In this document: one piece after another, positions 11,307 through 21,865 of the stretch
Position numbering within the stretch: the stretch's first letter is position 1
How the letters are laid out: every line of letters starts with the position of its first letter
From: Paulinella micropora
Taxonomy: Eukaryota > Cercozoa > Imbricatea > Euglyphida > Paulinellidae
Length of the DNA stretch: 64,000 nucleotides
Reading direction: 5' to 3'
Assembly (NCBI GenBank): GCA_019918135.1
Contig: WBZZ01003241.1
Span: forward strand, 24,220-88,219
Program-made: the position numbers and the translations under genes
Notes under the pieces: generated by a model
The model's database searches: none
Told to the model about the DNA's origin: nothing
The model's input: the letters and a program-made list of their open reading frames with translations, nothing else

Positions 11307-11632
11307 GCTCGGCATCTCTCATTAAACAAAAAATTGTGCGTTGGTTTTGTATTGATACAAGAAGGAATAATTTCTTTTAATAGCTTTTTTTGGGGGGGGG
11401 GGGTGGGAGGCGGGGCCCTTATCAGTCTTGTTGCTGTTTCTTGGACTTCTCTTCCTCTTTGATCTCAAGCCGCAAACGTGCCAAAAAAGGCGTAGACCTC
11501 GGCTCTGCGGGGGTGCCCCCCGGTGCTGCTGTTCAAGCAGAGTCTGTGCGCCCTAGACAGAGTTTTCACAGGGATTGCCTTTTGCTGAACCTTGGACCGC
11601 CAAGGCACCAGGAGCTGCCTGCTCCGCGGGCA
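11307..11632. other. Convergent intergenic spacer
   Basis: A/T-rich 3' region followed by a G run (about 11392-11403). No convincing coding sequence. Confidence 0.35.
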
Positions 11633-12548
11633 TTACGCGCCTCTGAGCAAGGTGTTTAAGGAGCCCAAATAGGCAATGAGGGCACGCAGTCTGCTCTCGG
11701 GGCATGCCGCAGCAAGTCGCTGCAGCGTCGCTACTGTCTCAGCGGTCGGCACGGACGGCGGTGGTTCCGGCGGACCCTGCAAGAGCTGCAGGGCTACCAG
11801 ACAGCTGTAAGCCAGAACGGGCAGCTGCGCGGCCAAGCACAGCACCTGCCAGGCAAGCCCTTCAGAGCGCCGGCGTAGCAGGCACAGGGTTATCAGCCCA
11901 AGCCAGACCACCCAGTAGGCTGCAGAAAACAGGCCGCAGCACAGCACCGCGCGCCAAACGAGATCTAGCCGGTGTTTGATGTCTAACAGCCTGTGTAACC
12001 AGCCGCCGCCGCCCACGGCAGCTCCGCGCGCCGTGCCGCTAAGGCCCGCAGCACGCGCACCCTCTGGGCGTTGCGCAGCAGTAGCCACCCGCCGTATATG
12101 TGTCCAGCAGCAAGAAAGCATGCAGTGGCGCAAAACTCCGCAGCGCCATCGAAAGTACAGCAGAGCCAAGGCCAAGACACAGCCTGGCAACAGGCCTGCC
12201 CACAGATTGGCCACGGGGTCCCAGGTAAGCCAGGCCGCACGGGTATTGTTGTAGGCAATCCAGCCAGCAGTGCCAACACAGCGGAAGCAGAGTAGCCAGA
12301 AAGAGCCGCCACAGCTGCGACGTGGTGGAGTCTGAAATCAGCGCCGCACAGATCGTGTACGCCGAGCACCAGACCAAGACCCTGACCCAGATCAACACTG
12401 CTACATGCGGAAAGGACCGAACTCGGACCAGCAGAAACGCTAAGAGGGGCCAGACCACGACACATACAAGGGCGGTACCGCCGGCCAGAACCAGCTGTGG
12501 CACGGACGCGTCGTGGGGCCACTGGGCCAAGCCCTCGGCTAAAGGCAT
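11633..12548 (-). CDS. Multi-pass membrane protein, probably 7TM-like, one frame shift
   Basis: Starts at ATG 12548 (MPLAEGLAQWPHD). Successive hydrophobic segments follow (LVLAGGTALVCVVVWPLLAF; VLIWVRVLVWCSAYTICAAL; LWRLFLATLL). Near 12290 the frame shifts by one and resumes with GWIAYNNTRAAWLTWDP, a probable extracellular loop with an N-glycosylation sequon. More membrane segments follow (GLLPGCVLALALLYF; AVLCCGLFSAAYWVVWLGLI; VLCLAAQLPVLAYSCLVAL) and a cytoplasmic tail ending at 11633. At least six to seven helices are visible. It resembles a 7TM receptor or transporter only in topology; no signature motif identifies it. The 22.9-kb island gene has a similar build. Confidence 0.5.
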
Positions 12549-13202
12549 TTTGCTTGGCTAGCGTTGGCGACGGTGCTGTTTAGAAACAAAAAGTAGCGGG
12601 GGGATGGGTAGGTGGGGGGGGGGGGGAGGGCCTAGTACGCACGGACCTTGATTGATTACAGTTTAGAACACAAAACAAAGAAAACCCCCAAGGGGGCCAT
12701 CTGCGTTCGAAAAGCTTCCTTGCTGTGTGTGTCTTTCGCCCGAAGAGGAAGAATGGGTGCGGGGGGGCTGTGTGGGTGAGGACCTTTTCTTGCGCCTGCT
12801 TCTTTTGTGTGTCTTTCCCTGCGCCTACCCCTCGTAGCCTGCCGGGCTAGCATAGGAAAGGGCCCGGGAGGGGGGCACGGACAGCGAGCACAGGCACCAA
12901 AGACTGAACCCCCGATGTCGCGAGCGGGGCGCACACTCCCCCCCCCCTCCCCAACCTTCTAGTGTTTTTGTTGTGTAGTAGTTTGCAATTTGTTTTTTAG
13001 TGAAAGTAACCATTCGAACCAGCCACCCCCCCACCCCCCCCCCCCCTCTCTCTCTCTCTCTTTAACCTTTTCTCGCCTGACCCCACGGCAGATTTTTTTT
13101 GGTCGGATTTGGTTGGCAGGGAAAGGGTATTGGGAATGAATATTGGGGAGGGGAGGCGGGGGGGGGGGAGGGGGAAGAGAGAGAGTGCAGGCCGCTCCTG
13201 AG
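12549..13202. other. Low-complexity intergenic region
   Basis: Contains G runs (12613-12626, 13160-13169), C runs (12940-12947, 13025-13045) and a (TC)n tract at about 13047-13061. Open frames here are short and low in complexity. I see no gene. Confidence 0.45.
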
Positions 13203-14924
13203 CTAAGCGGCGAGTTCAGTGATGGTCACTAAGCTCTGTTGGTCGGGGGCCATCGTGTAGCTGTTGGCGCCCTGCGTGGTGCCGTTCACCTGGAGCCACA
13301 CGCACGCCCCGGCCTGCGCGTCCAGCACGCCCGCCAGACTGAGCGCGGCGCCGTCCCCCCAGGCGGTGGCACCGTCCCCGCGAGCGCTCGCGGCCAGCCA
13401 GCGCGGGCCCTGGTATAACTTGGGATTAGGCAAGATGTTGGAGTCTATGAGACCAAACCCCGCCTCAAACGCGAAACCGCCCAGGTTGGCGGGGTTCCGC
13501 AGCGCAAGCTGCGCAGTCACTAGCCAGCGCCTGGTTATCCCAAACACGTTGCACCACGCCGTATAATTACTTGCCATAGTATGCTGGGTGATGCGCCCCG
13601 CGGTCGGCGCGACGAGCGGCGTGTCACTGACGAGCACCCCAGCCGCCACGCCGTGCCCGAAGGTTTGCGTACCCGTGGACACCCACTGGCCGGCAGTGAA
13701 GGTGGCCGCGTCGATAGCCCCTGCGCTGTCGAGCTGCAGCAGCCGCGCCTGTGGGGGCAGTGACGACGGCAGCAGCAGGTTGACGCCGCCGCGGCTCGCG
13801 ATCGTGCTCGAACCTACGCGCAGCAGCTGCTGGGTCTGCGCGATAGCGTAGTCGACGTACGCCCTGTTGACGAGGCGCGTGGGCTCGGACGGCCAAGCTA
13901 TTTCTTCCCAATCGAAACGTACTTGCTTGATTACACAGGGGCGCTTCATCGTCTGATACCCAGTCAACATTCCGGTATCGACGAAAATAGTCGGCACGAG
14001 CAACTCCAAGTATCGAGCAGTTGCTGCGCTGATGGGCTGCAGTGCATACCAGTACTCCGTGTTGCCAAACCACGTGTACGCACTATTCTGTGCGTGCCAC
14101 ATACTCCAGTCGACGCCGTTGAGTGACGTAGCGGCGTACCAAGTGGTGGGCGCACCGTAAAAAACAAGAGTCTGACCATTACTTCTAACGGCTGCTTTGA
14201 GGTAGTAGCGCCGAAGCAGCACGGTTCGTCCAAAGTCGAGCCGGAGCCACTCGCCAGTGTAGTTGGCGCCAGAGTACAGCCTCGTTGCGTTTGACGAATA
14301 GATCAGCGACCTGTTCCAGACCGCAGCCGAAGACCAGTAGCTTTCCATCGTTCTTCCCGTCATGATGTGCAACGTTAGCCCGAAAGCCCCGAACGCGTCT
14401 CCCTCCCGCGTAGGCTTGCATGTCATGTTGGTGCCGGTAGTGACAGTCGCGGATGAGGCGGATGCGACGAGCGGTGCGGGGGCAGTGTTGTTGGTCATGT
14501 TCAGGCTCGCGTTCACAAACACCGTCTGGTTGGGCATGGAGTCTGGAAGCGGCAGGCTGTGCGCGTCCAGGGCGTTGACGTGGGCCAGCAGCGCGGCCAC
14601 GGTGGCGGCGCCGAGCTGTTCCGCGGACACTCGGTGCGGGTCGCTGTAGTCGGCCAGGTGCGCAGGGCACACGCTCTGGCAGTCGGGCGGCGGCTGGGTG
14701 TGCGCGCTAAGATTGTTGACGTGGGCCAGCAGCGCCGTGGTCGTGGCAGCGCCCAGCTGTTCCGCCGACACTTGGTGCGGGTTGCTGTAGTCTGCCAGGT
14801 GCGCCGGGCACACGCTCTGGCAGTCGAGGGTGTATGGGCACAGCGCTCTGCACCGGACCACCAGCAGCAGCCACACGCCTACGGCCAACGTTGCTTGTGG
14901 CATGGATTTGTTCTGGTTTTCCAT
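13203..14924 (-). CDS. Secreted protein with tail-fibre-type repeats and discoidin-like domain
   Basis: Preferred start is ATG 14924 (MENQNKSMPQ), giving a clear signal peptide (ATLAVGVWLLLVVRCRA). Two near-identical repeats of about 46 residues follow, DCQSVCPAHLADYSNPHQVS and its partner. Each contains the (D/N)PHxVSAEQLGAA motif typical of phage tail-fibre repeats. Next come a glycosylation-rich linker and a domain with F5/8C (discoidin) features (GEWLRLDFGRTVLLRRYYLK; AATSLNGVDW; ARYLELLVP). Then comes RLVNRAYVDYAIAQT, like the NKAYVD motif of virion fibre proteins, and a beta-rich C-terminal domain. It probably forms a trimeric adhesive fibre. About 574 residues, no frame break, unlike its neighbours. 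It is divergent from the F-box gene. A cell-surface lectin is the alternative. Confidence 0.7.
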   Translation of the reverse strand: MENQNKSMPQATLAVGVWLLLVVRCRALCPYTLDCQSVCPAHLADYSNPHQVSAEQLGAATTTALLAHVNNLSAHTQPPPDCQSVCPAHLADYSDPHRVSAEQLGAATVAALLAHVNALDAHSLPLPDSMPNQTVFVNASLNMTNNTAPAPLVASASSATVTTGTNMTCKPTREGDAFGAFGLTLHIMTGRTMESYWSSAAVWNRSLIYSSNATRLYSGANYTGEWLRLDFGRTVLLRRYYLKAAVRSNGQTLVFYGAPTTWYAATSLNGVDWSMWHAQNSAYTWFGNTEYWYALQPISAATARYLELLVPTIFVDTGMLTGYQTMKRPCVIKQVRFDWEEIAWPSEPTRLVNRAYVDYAIAQTQQLLRVGSSTIASRGGVNLLLPSSLPPQARLLQLDSAGAIDAATFTAGQWVSTGTQTFGHGVAAGVLVSDTPLVAPTAGRITQHTMASNYTAWCNVFGITRRWLVTAQLALRNPANLGGFAFEAGFGLIDSNILPNPKLYQGPRWLAASARGDGATAWGDGAALSLAGVLDAQAGACVWLQVNGTTQGANSYTMAPDQQSLVTITELAA

Positions 14925-15010
14925 CCCTCTCCTTTTTTCTCTCTCTTGTTTTGTTTTAAAAGTGTGGCGAAGAAAGTACAAAAAAAAATGCTACTGAGAG
15001 AGGGAGAGGG

Positions 15011-15107
15011 CCGGCCGAAAACTAAAGCCATTGTTTTGGGAGAGGGGGGGGGGGGGGAGGGCGTGGGGGAGCGGCCTCGGGAGGGGAAAAAGTCGCGCGT
15101 TCGCTGC
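15011..15107 (+). promoter_or_regulatory. Upstream module, copy A
   Basis: Contains CCGGCCGAAAACTAAAGCC, then a G run, then CCTCGGGAGGGGAAAAAGTC followed by GCGCGTTCGCTGC. The same order and sequence recur at 16008-16088, before the BTB gene. Placement in the divergent gap before the F-box gene suggests a shared promoter element, or a small repeat. Confidence 0.5.
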
Positions 15108-15252
15108 CCTAAACAATGTTTTCCTTTCTCTTTGTCTTGTAATATTGACCTTTGTTTGTAAAAGCAGACGAAGAGGGACAAAAACAAAACAATCTTGGCA
15201 ACTCTCTCTCTCTCTTTCCGCCAACCTGGCTCTCCCCTTTTTTTTAAAAACC

Positions 15253-15807
15253 ATGGCCGCTTCCAAAAAATGTAAGCAGTGCAATTGTTTTTTAACCATG
15301 CCTGATGACGTGCGGAATCACGTATTAACAAAGCTCCTAGCTAAAACAGACCTCGCGAGGCTAGCGGGAGTGTCGACAGATCTGACAGGTTTGAGCAAGA
15401 AAATTAAGCAACGAATCGAGACCGAGGCAGAAAGCCTTAGCCAAGGCTACAAACTAAATATTGTCCTTAAAAAGCTGCCCGTCAATGCATTCAATGAGGA
15501 ATTTCAAGACCTTTTCCCTGGCATTCCAAGGCCGTCTGCATACATCGAAGTACAGACAAGCGAGCACTTTGGGTGCGAGGTGGCTTTGTACCTCGATAAC
15601 GTGGAAGTAAAAACACCATTTGCGTCCACAACGTTCGGCATCAGGGGCTCGACCGACGACGAGGGCCTGACAAACTCGATCAAGAAATGTATCAAGGAGT
15701 ATGCTAGCTTTGAGAAGTTCGTCGAGGTGTGTGAAATGCTGAAAACAAGAAAGACTGTCCCAGGTGCAAAGAAAAAAAAAGCTTCGAGTCCAGCGCTCAA
15801 AGCCTAG
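15253..15807 (+). CDS. F-box-like protein
   Basis: ATG 15253 lies in good context (ACCATGG) after an A/T-rich leader; upstream in-frame sequence is spacer. Residues 16-50 read TMPDDVRNHVLTKLLAKTDL followed by ARLAGVSTDLTGLSKKI, the LP-x-hh-xx-hh-xxL--DLxxhxxVs pattern of an F-box. Two Cys pairs (CKQCNC) precede it. The remaining 130 residues are alpha/beta and end in a Lys-rich tail; no WD40, LRR or ankyrin repeats are visible. F-box proteins tie substrates to SCF ubiquitin ligases; large DNA viruses of protists often carry them. The open frame of 184 codons is intact. Confidence 0.6.
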   Translation: MAASKKCKQCNCFLTMPDDVRNHVLTKLLAKTDLARLAGVSTDLTGLSKKIKQRIETEAESLSQGYKLNIVLKKLPVNAFNEEFQDLFPGIPRPSAYIEVQTSEHFGCEVALYLDNVEVKTPFASTTFGIRGSTDDEGLTNSIKKCIKEYASFEKFVEVCEMLKTRKTVPGAKKKKASSPALKA

Positions 15808-16271
15808 TTGAGAGGGAGTGGTTGAGGCCTGTGGGATTCGGCGGGGAATTTGAATCTTAAGAGTAAAAAGCGTCCCTCTCCGCGCTGCACGCCGGGTCCA
15901 TCGTGCACTTTGCTGAAGTCGCAATGTTTACTTGCTGTTATCGACACGCTGAATCTAAAGGAAGGGGGCCCGGGCGTGTCCTGGCTCTAACTTTCCGGGC
16001 GGGGGGGGGCCGACCAAAAACTAATCATTTTCTCTTTTGTGTGGGGGGAGAGACCTCGGGAGGAGAAAAAGTCGCGCGCGTTCGCTGCACAACATGCTTT
16101 TCACCAAGAGGGGGGGGGGGGACAGGCGAGAAACAGGACTAGACGAGGAAGCAGCGAAGGGAGGGGGAACTCTGTAACAGTACAGATCTATTTTCAAGCA
16201 CACGCCGGTGTTTTCTGGGGCTATTAAAATATTTTATACTTTTTAAAAGAGAACAAGGTAAAGCAGCTAAC
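15808..16271. promoter_or_regulatory. Intergenic region containing upstream module copy B (16008-16088)
   Basis: Contains GGCCGACCAAAAACTAATC (16008 onward), a short G run, then CCTCGGGAGGAGAAAAAGTC and GCGCGCGTTCGCTGC, matching copy A at 15011-15107. An A/T-rich leader (16220-16250) precedes the next ATG. Confidence 0.5.
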
Positions 16272-16701
16272 ATGGCTAGCACCCAAAGGCCTTGTTCGCG
16301 GGGCTCGCACTGAACAGACCGCGCTCAACACCAAGAGTGCAGTGCCCGACGGCTGCGCCATCGTTAACGTCGCCGGGCGGGACATGTTTGTCACCCGTAA
16401 AGACTTCGGCGCCTGGAAAGTCGTCAAGGCTCTAGGCACCCATGACCAAGAAGAAAAGGTGTTGTTTATTGACCTAGAACCCGAGGTTTTTGCAGTGCTG
16501 TGGCGCTACATATCGGCCAAGTTCATCATCAATCCGAATTTGCGCACTATGCGGCTCAGCGCGGGCGAAATTGTTGAGAGTCTGCTAGACGGGGGCGTAT
16601 TTGATATAAATGCGTCGGCGGCAATCGGGTACACGGCGCTGTGGTGCCCCACCTGCCTAGCATCAGAGCGTCTCATGGAACCCACGATCACCTTTTATGA
16701 C
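16272..16701 (+). pseudogene. BTB/KCTD (T1-type) domain protein, 3' end cut by repeat element
   Basis: The ATG at 16272 opens a short frame that stops at 16313. A one-base shift near 16290 joins it to the long frame LVRGARTEQTALNTKSAVPD. The domain from about 16342 reads CAIVNVAGRDMFVTRKDF ... VLFIDLEPEVFAVLWRYISA, the NVgG..F.t and FiDrdP..F..iLrYl pattern of the T1/KCTD branch of BTB domains. These act as oligomerisation or Cullin-3 adaptor modules. At 16701 the sequence enters the 5.5-kb repeat, and the last residues of the open frame are repeat-derived, so the gene is truncated by the insertion. Confidence 0.55.
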
Positions 16702-17310
16702 AAATTTCACGGAATTTCCTTGACCTTTTTCCAAAACTTCAAACGGTTACTACATTTGCTGTAGAAGGATCGGGTCAACGCTATTAATGTGGGAGGTTAT
16801 TCAATACGGATGCTACACAATAGTGTAATCTGCATCCTAAAAACCTTCTCCACGCCGGTAAACGGTTAAGTGTAAGATATAGGTATTAAGGTCCTATGGA
16901 ATCCAAGCTTCCTAGCTTTCCTCCCATATTCCTTATCCTAATATAACATTAAAACCGGATGCATTAATCAGAACCGGAAATGTAATAAGAATTCATCTTA
17001 GAATACATTTAATAACAAGAAATTACTTCCAAGAGTAAATTCCCGTAAACCCAAATAGCGTAAAAACGATGTAGTATACCGTGGGTGTTACAATACGGCC
17101 TTAAATCCCGTAGTATATTTTACACTTAACCGTTTACCGGAGTGGGAGAGGTTATCAGGATGTATGTTACACCAAGCTGTAGCATCCGTATTCATTAATC
17201 CGAGTCTCCCACATCATAAGTTAATAGCGTTGACCCCAACCTTTTATTGCATATGTAGTAACCGTTTGAAGTCATGTGTTATTTTCACGGACATTCGTGA
17301 AATTTAGCAG
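16701..17310. repeat. Terminal foldback of the repeat element (copy 1)
   Basis: The left arm (16701-16875) and right arm (about 17125-17310) are inverted, imperfect copies. For example, CTTCAAACGGTTACTACAT in the left arm has its complement near 17255-17275, and GTAAACGGTTAAGTGTAA pairs with TTACACTTAACCGTTTAC. Copy 2 has the same structure at 42378-42987. Confidence 0.7.
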
Positions 17311-18073
17311 TTTTTCCAGTGACTGGGAATTTATGGCTAAATAAGGGAAATTGCACTTATGTGTTGTTGTTTGTGGTATATTTTGGCATTTTTGCATGTT
17401 ACGGACGTAACGAATCGTGTCAGTTGACCCTGTCAAAGGGACACTCCGTTTTTAACGGTTTTTCCCTCTGGCTTGTTGTTTGGGTTCAGACCTGACTTCC
17501 CTTTCTACTATAGAAGTGGAGGTCAGTCTTGAACCAGTTGTGTTCAGTATTATCATTAAATTCCTTTTTATTATTGAGCTCGTAGGGGTAACTTACTAAG
17601 ACCTCCGGTCTTAATACATTGGGAGTCCCTATGCCTTTTTCGAACTCATAAGTTTTGGAATTTGGAATGACGCATCCTCTGGGAACAAGCACAGTCACTA
17701 TCGTTGACTGTGTCTTGGTGAGGGTGTCAAGTAGCTTCTCGACAATCAGTACTTTATGCTGGTCGTGTGAGACAGTGCTTTCAGTCGTTTAAGGACAAGG
17801 AGACTAGGTGGTAAGGGGGGTTTTGAAGATCAACAGGGAAGGACCCTGATCTCGAAACTTGGACCTTAACACCTAGGGGGTCAACATGTCAGCGGTACGG
17901 GGTTTGGTGCTGACTCTGACCCATGGCATGTTTGTTTCTTTTGCCTGTCTCTCATGGTTGGATGAGTGAGATGCACAGGTGGTTGAACTGGTCTGGGGTC
18001 AAAGTCGACACGGACAAGAGAGGTATGGACAATCCAGTGTCTCCTGTGCTTACTACTCCCCGTACTCCTCCCC

Positions 18074-18141
18074 CTAATCCCCTACTTCTCCCCCTACTTC
18101 CCCTACTCCCTTTATGCGTGTAGTATTAGTAGTAGTAGCAA

Positions 18142-18174
<33 letters not shown>

Positions 18175-18697
18175 GAGTGATAAGAGCGGTGGTTGTGATG
18201 CTGAGCTGAACAGGGGTGACACTTTCTCTCCACAACGTGACATGGGTAAACAAAGTGGCGGGTTCATAGCACATAGCATCATGAGGGGAAAGCAATCCTA
18301 AGTTCAGTTTTTGTCTGTACTTGGCTAATATCCCCTCTCTCTTCCTCTCTTGGTCAAGGTGGAGTGAACAGAAGTCATGGTCTAGTAGTCTAGCTGCACA
18401 CTCCCCACCTTTTACTCCCTTTCTTGCCGCCCCCAATCTCCATGAACACCTAACCCCTGTGTCTGGCACTGTTGCCTCACACTGTTTGCTGTTTGTAACA
18501 TGACAACTGTCTATACGTACTGGTTTACCGTGGAGGTTGAGGGGTGGGCCACCGACTTCACGCAACGTGACAGGGTTGTACCCTTTCACGAGGATTTTTA
18601 CGTAAGCTACCCTTGTACGTCTGAGGGCCCAATTCCCTTCCAAAGGTATGATTTGGTTGAGAGGAATTGGGTCGCCAGCCATATCAAGGGTGGTCAT
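18074..18697 (-). CDS. Repeat-element ORF with Cys/His motif
   Basis: About 207 residues. The central part has QCEATVPDTGVRCSWRL ... GECAARLLDHDFCSLHLDQE, a C-x-G-x-C...C-x2-H pattern suggesting a small zinc-binding fold. The C-terminus is a Thr/Ile run from an ACT/GTA trinucleotide repeat (18120-18175), followed by VGEVGGEVGD. Copy 2 (43752-44468) has one Thr codon fewer and a longer N-terminus because of a one-base difference near 44430. A comparable Cys/His motif occurs in the 50356-51267 ORF of another element. Function unknown. Confidence 0.45.
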
Positions 18698-19062
18698 AAA
18701 TTTATTCTCGTGAAGGGGTGGAATAGTGGGGCGAGTGAGTGTGGAGGCGTTTTGTAAGATGATGCATGTCCTTTCTGTTCTACCCCACGCACACTACCCT
18801 CGTCACCTCTTCCCTCTCTACTTCCTGCGTCAGATGGCTTAGATGCGTGAGATAAAAGTGGTATGCGGGTGTTAGTTGAAGGGGGGGGTTCGTCTTCCTT
18901 CTTTCCTCTGTCTGTCTCTTTTCTTCCTCTCTCCCATCATCATAATGGCCATGTGATGCATCCCCAACTCACCATCCACTTCTGATTCTTCATCAGACTC
19001 AGAAGGGGCTGGTCAGTTGGGTGTTCGTCTTCTTCTTCACTTTCAGAGTGAGAGGGTGAGTC

Positions 19063-20351
19063 TCAGTCAGAAGAGTCAGAGGATTCAGCGTTTAGACTTA
19101 TCATCTTCTTCTTTTTAATGAAGTCTGATGCTTTCAGCTTTCGTCTTTCCCCACTGCTACTTTCTTTCTTTTTCTTCTTCTTTGCTCCTCCTTCTTCCTT
19201 TTTCTTGTGTCTGAGAAGACTGTCCTCTCTTTTCTCCTTTACATGCAACTTCTCAGAGACTCTAGTCTTCCTTCTTATGGGGCATCTCAAGGGACCGTGT
19301 CCGTCCTTGGGACAGTCTTTGAGTTGACACCTCACGAGGCAGAAAGCTATTTTGTGGTCAGGAGATAAGCAATTCCAGCAAATGCTATCCTCCCCCTCAC
19401 CATAACTCCATAGTGCAGTCTGAGACAGTTTGCCCTTCTTCTTGCCCTGAGCAACTCCTGCTACTGTGTTGATAGTGATAGGATCACTCTTAGAGCTACC
19501 GGTTCCATAAAGTTTACGCATCCTAGTCTCGGATACGTTGCTCTGAGCTAACTGTTCTACTATCCTGAGAAATTCAGGCAGCTTAGGTCTTTGAGTGGGC
19601 AATATTAAGGAGCACCAGGTGTTGCGGTAGTAGGCCTGAAAAGGGGGTAGATGCTTTAGCTTCTTCATTATCATGCCTGTCTTTATCATTTCCGGTATCA
19701 CTCCCACTGCGTCTTGATAGTAGTAAGATAGTCAGCTAACTAACTACTCACCTCACTAACCTTCTTGGGGTATGAATGGTATAGCTTTTCCTGGTCCTCT
19801 TCAAACCTTATGAGGTCAAGGCCTCCAGAATGTTTCTTGAGGGCGAGGAAGCAAGCTACACCATCAGTGTCCCCCTGTCTCATGATGGTCATCACCTTTC
19901 TATCATGTGCACATGATTGAAGTAGAAAAGCATAGAGCACCTTATTAAGTCTAGCTTCTTTCTCTCTCATGTAATGCTTGTGATTATATAATTTGGCCCC
20001 AAATGTAAATAGCGGTGAGGGTCTGCTCCTCCCCGTTAACACTGGTACTTCGGATTTTCGGTCCGTAGGGATAGTGGTAACAGGGGCAGAGGCAGTTTGT
20101 GCAGTTGTTGTTTCTCGACTCTCTTCTTTCTTTCCCTTATCTTTACCTTCTACCTTCACAACTGTCTCCTCTTCCTCCTCTCCGTCTTTCTCTTCCTTTT
20201 TGGGTGACATGAAAAGTGCGTTAGTAGGTGATTCAGGTTGTTTGGGTAGTTGTATAGGTTTTGCTAAGGGGTGAGACTCAAATCCCGGAATCATGGATAG
20301 TATTTCTGGGTGTGTTACACCTATAACTGATGTAAAGGTGTATTCAAACAA
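19063..20351 (-). CDS. gag: Copia-type Gag (UBN2-like with zinc knuckle), two exons
   Basis: Exon 1 (20351 to about 19750) contains a Lys/Glu-rich linker and then the conserved UBN2-like helices (VLYAFLLQSCAHDRKVMTIM ... FEEDQEKLYHSYPKKVSEV). Exon 2 (about 19707-19063) continues the fold (LKHLPPFQAYYRNTW ... KLPEFLRIVEQLA) and has a CCHC zinc knuckle CWNCLSPDHKIAFC (CX2CX4HX4C) followed by more Cys pairs and a basic Lys-rich tail. The gap has donor-like GTGAGTAG and acceptor-like ATCAAG/ACGCAG on the minus strand, indicating a 35-45-nt intron. Gag packages element RNA. In copy 2 an extra C near 45113 frameshifts exon 2. Confidence 0.65.
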
Positions 20352-20540
20352 CTACCACTCTTTTCCATGATCGAACTTTGGAGGGTCTAGCCTCATCTTC
20401 ACTAAATCAGAACCTTGATACGCCATATTGAATTCGGGCGTACCAAGGGCGGAAGGTAGGAGTAGGGCTCAACTACCAATGTTGCTTTCTCTGTGAGTAG
20501 ATAAGCGAGGTGACGATAGGAAATAATTAGTTATTAACGT

Positions 20541-20720
20541 TATGCTAGCAGCTAGGTGGTAGCCTTCCGCACAATCCGCCTAGTGTGACTGGTGGTAGCC
20601 TTCCGCACACACACCAGACTGGTGGTAGCCTTCCGCACAGACACCAGATTCACAAATTTGGTGACAGCCTTCCGCACGTACACCAGTTCGTATTTTCGGT
20701 GGCAGCCTTCCGCACGCCCC
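20541..20720. repeat. CCTTCCGCAC tandem units
   Basis: Five imperfect units of about 35-40 bp, each with GGTGGTAGCCTTCCGCAC or a variant, separated by CACCAG-containing spacers. They lie upstream (on the minus strand) of the Gag gene, in the likely leader region. The same array occurs at 46223-46398 in copy 2. Confidence 0.75.
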
Positions 20721-20734
20721 GATAGTACGCAATA

Positions 20735-21865
20735 AGTGAATAAAGTCTACCAGACCTAACGTTCACGCTACAAGGCTCTATAACCTGTGAGACTAAATTA
20801 ATAATCTGCCGTATACTAGCTGTGTCCTACAGTAGAAACTTTATTGAGAAAAGGGCGCCAAGGGGACAGCCCGAATACATACTAGGCCGGACACAAGTAA
20901 TGGCTCTAACGACACACAGTACATATGCCGGACCATTATTATAGACTATCCGGTTAATTATATTAATAGGTCTAACAGTCTGCTGTGGAGGAGGCCTGTG
21001 TCAGTGGTGCAGGGAAGGACCCAGTGGGCACGTTGGGCTGACAGACAGGGAGCGACCAGCAACCATAGGCGTTAGGGGAGGAAGGATTGTTCTTTTTCTT
21101 TCTCTCTCTCTCTTTCTCTCTCGGGGATAATATTATAAGCATTAATGCTTTTCGTCTCTGTTTCCTTTTCTGTTGTGGTGGCCATGGGGGAAGAAAGCAT
21201 ACGTGGTGTCTCTATATGGGGATACGAGCATGCCTTTTGTCTCTCTTTTCTCTCCTATTGTGAGTGGAAGGGAAAGCATAGCTCTTTGTTTTTTTGGGGG
21301 ATGAGAGTGTGCATGTCTTTCTTCTCTTATCTTTTTCGTTGGTGGATATATGGCAGTGCGGAGACGACATGTTCGAGCAGGGCACTTTTGCTTTCTGTGG
21401 ATGGCAGAGCATGCATGTCTTTTGTCACTCTCTCTGTCACCAGGATTGGGGGTGAGGGAACGCATTGTTGATGTTTTTGCTCTCTGGGGGATGCAAAATG
21501 GTGAGCATGTCTTGCTATGTGGAGAGGTGGTGAGAGAGGCATGATTGCTCTTTCTCACAACTGGGGACATGTCGCTTTTGAGCTGAGGATGCATGCACAC
21601 AGAGGTACTGGCACTTTCAGGGAGGAGATTTTGAAAGGCTTTGCGAATGGGACGAACTTGACTTCCGTGGCACGACAGTATCGGCATTGTATTCCTCTAT
21701 AGTTTTAATACATAAATTCAAGTAGTTTGGTTTTCACTTGATGACTTAGTACAATACAAAAACTTGAAAAATTTTCAAGTTACTTTCACTCAGTTGTAAA
21801 GTTAATGTATCATAGTAAATTATTTTTTCTCGCTATGATTTGAATTGATCAGTTTTGTTTACAAT
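20735..21865. other. Leader region of repeat element, no gene supported
   Basis: Holds unique sequence, a (TC)n tract near 21095-21122 and purine/pyrimidine-biased DNA. Overlapping frames of 60-180 codons on both strands are low in complexity. The 21000-21330 part is also in the deleted copy at 41318-41700. Confidence 0.4.

Noticed and set aside
20541..20720. CRISPR-like array of CCTTCCGCAC repeats
   Set aside because: Repeats are imperfect and spacers are short and similar. The array sits inside a eukaryotic mobile element and is duplicated with it.
21142..21687. 181-residue minus frame in the repeat leader (repeated in copy 2)
   Set aside because: Overlapping frames on both strands are equally open. 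Composition follows short repeated pyrimidine motifs, and the truncated copy does not preserve a frame.
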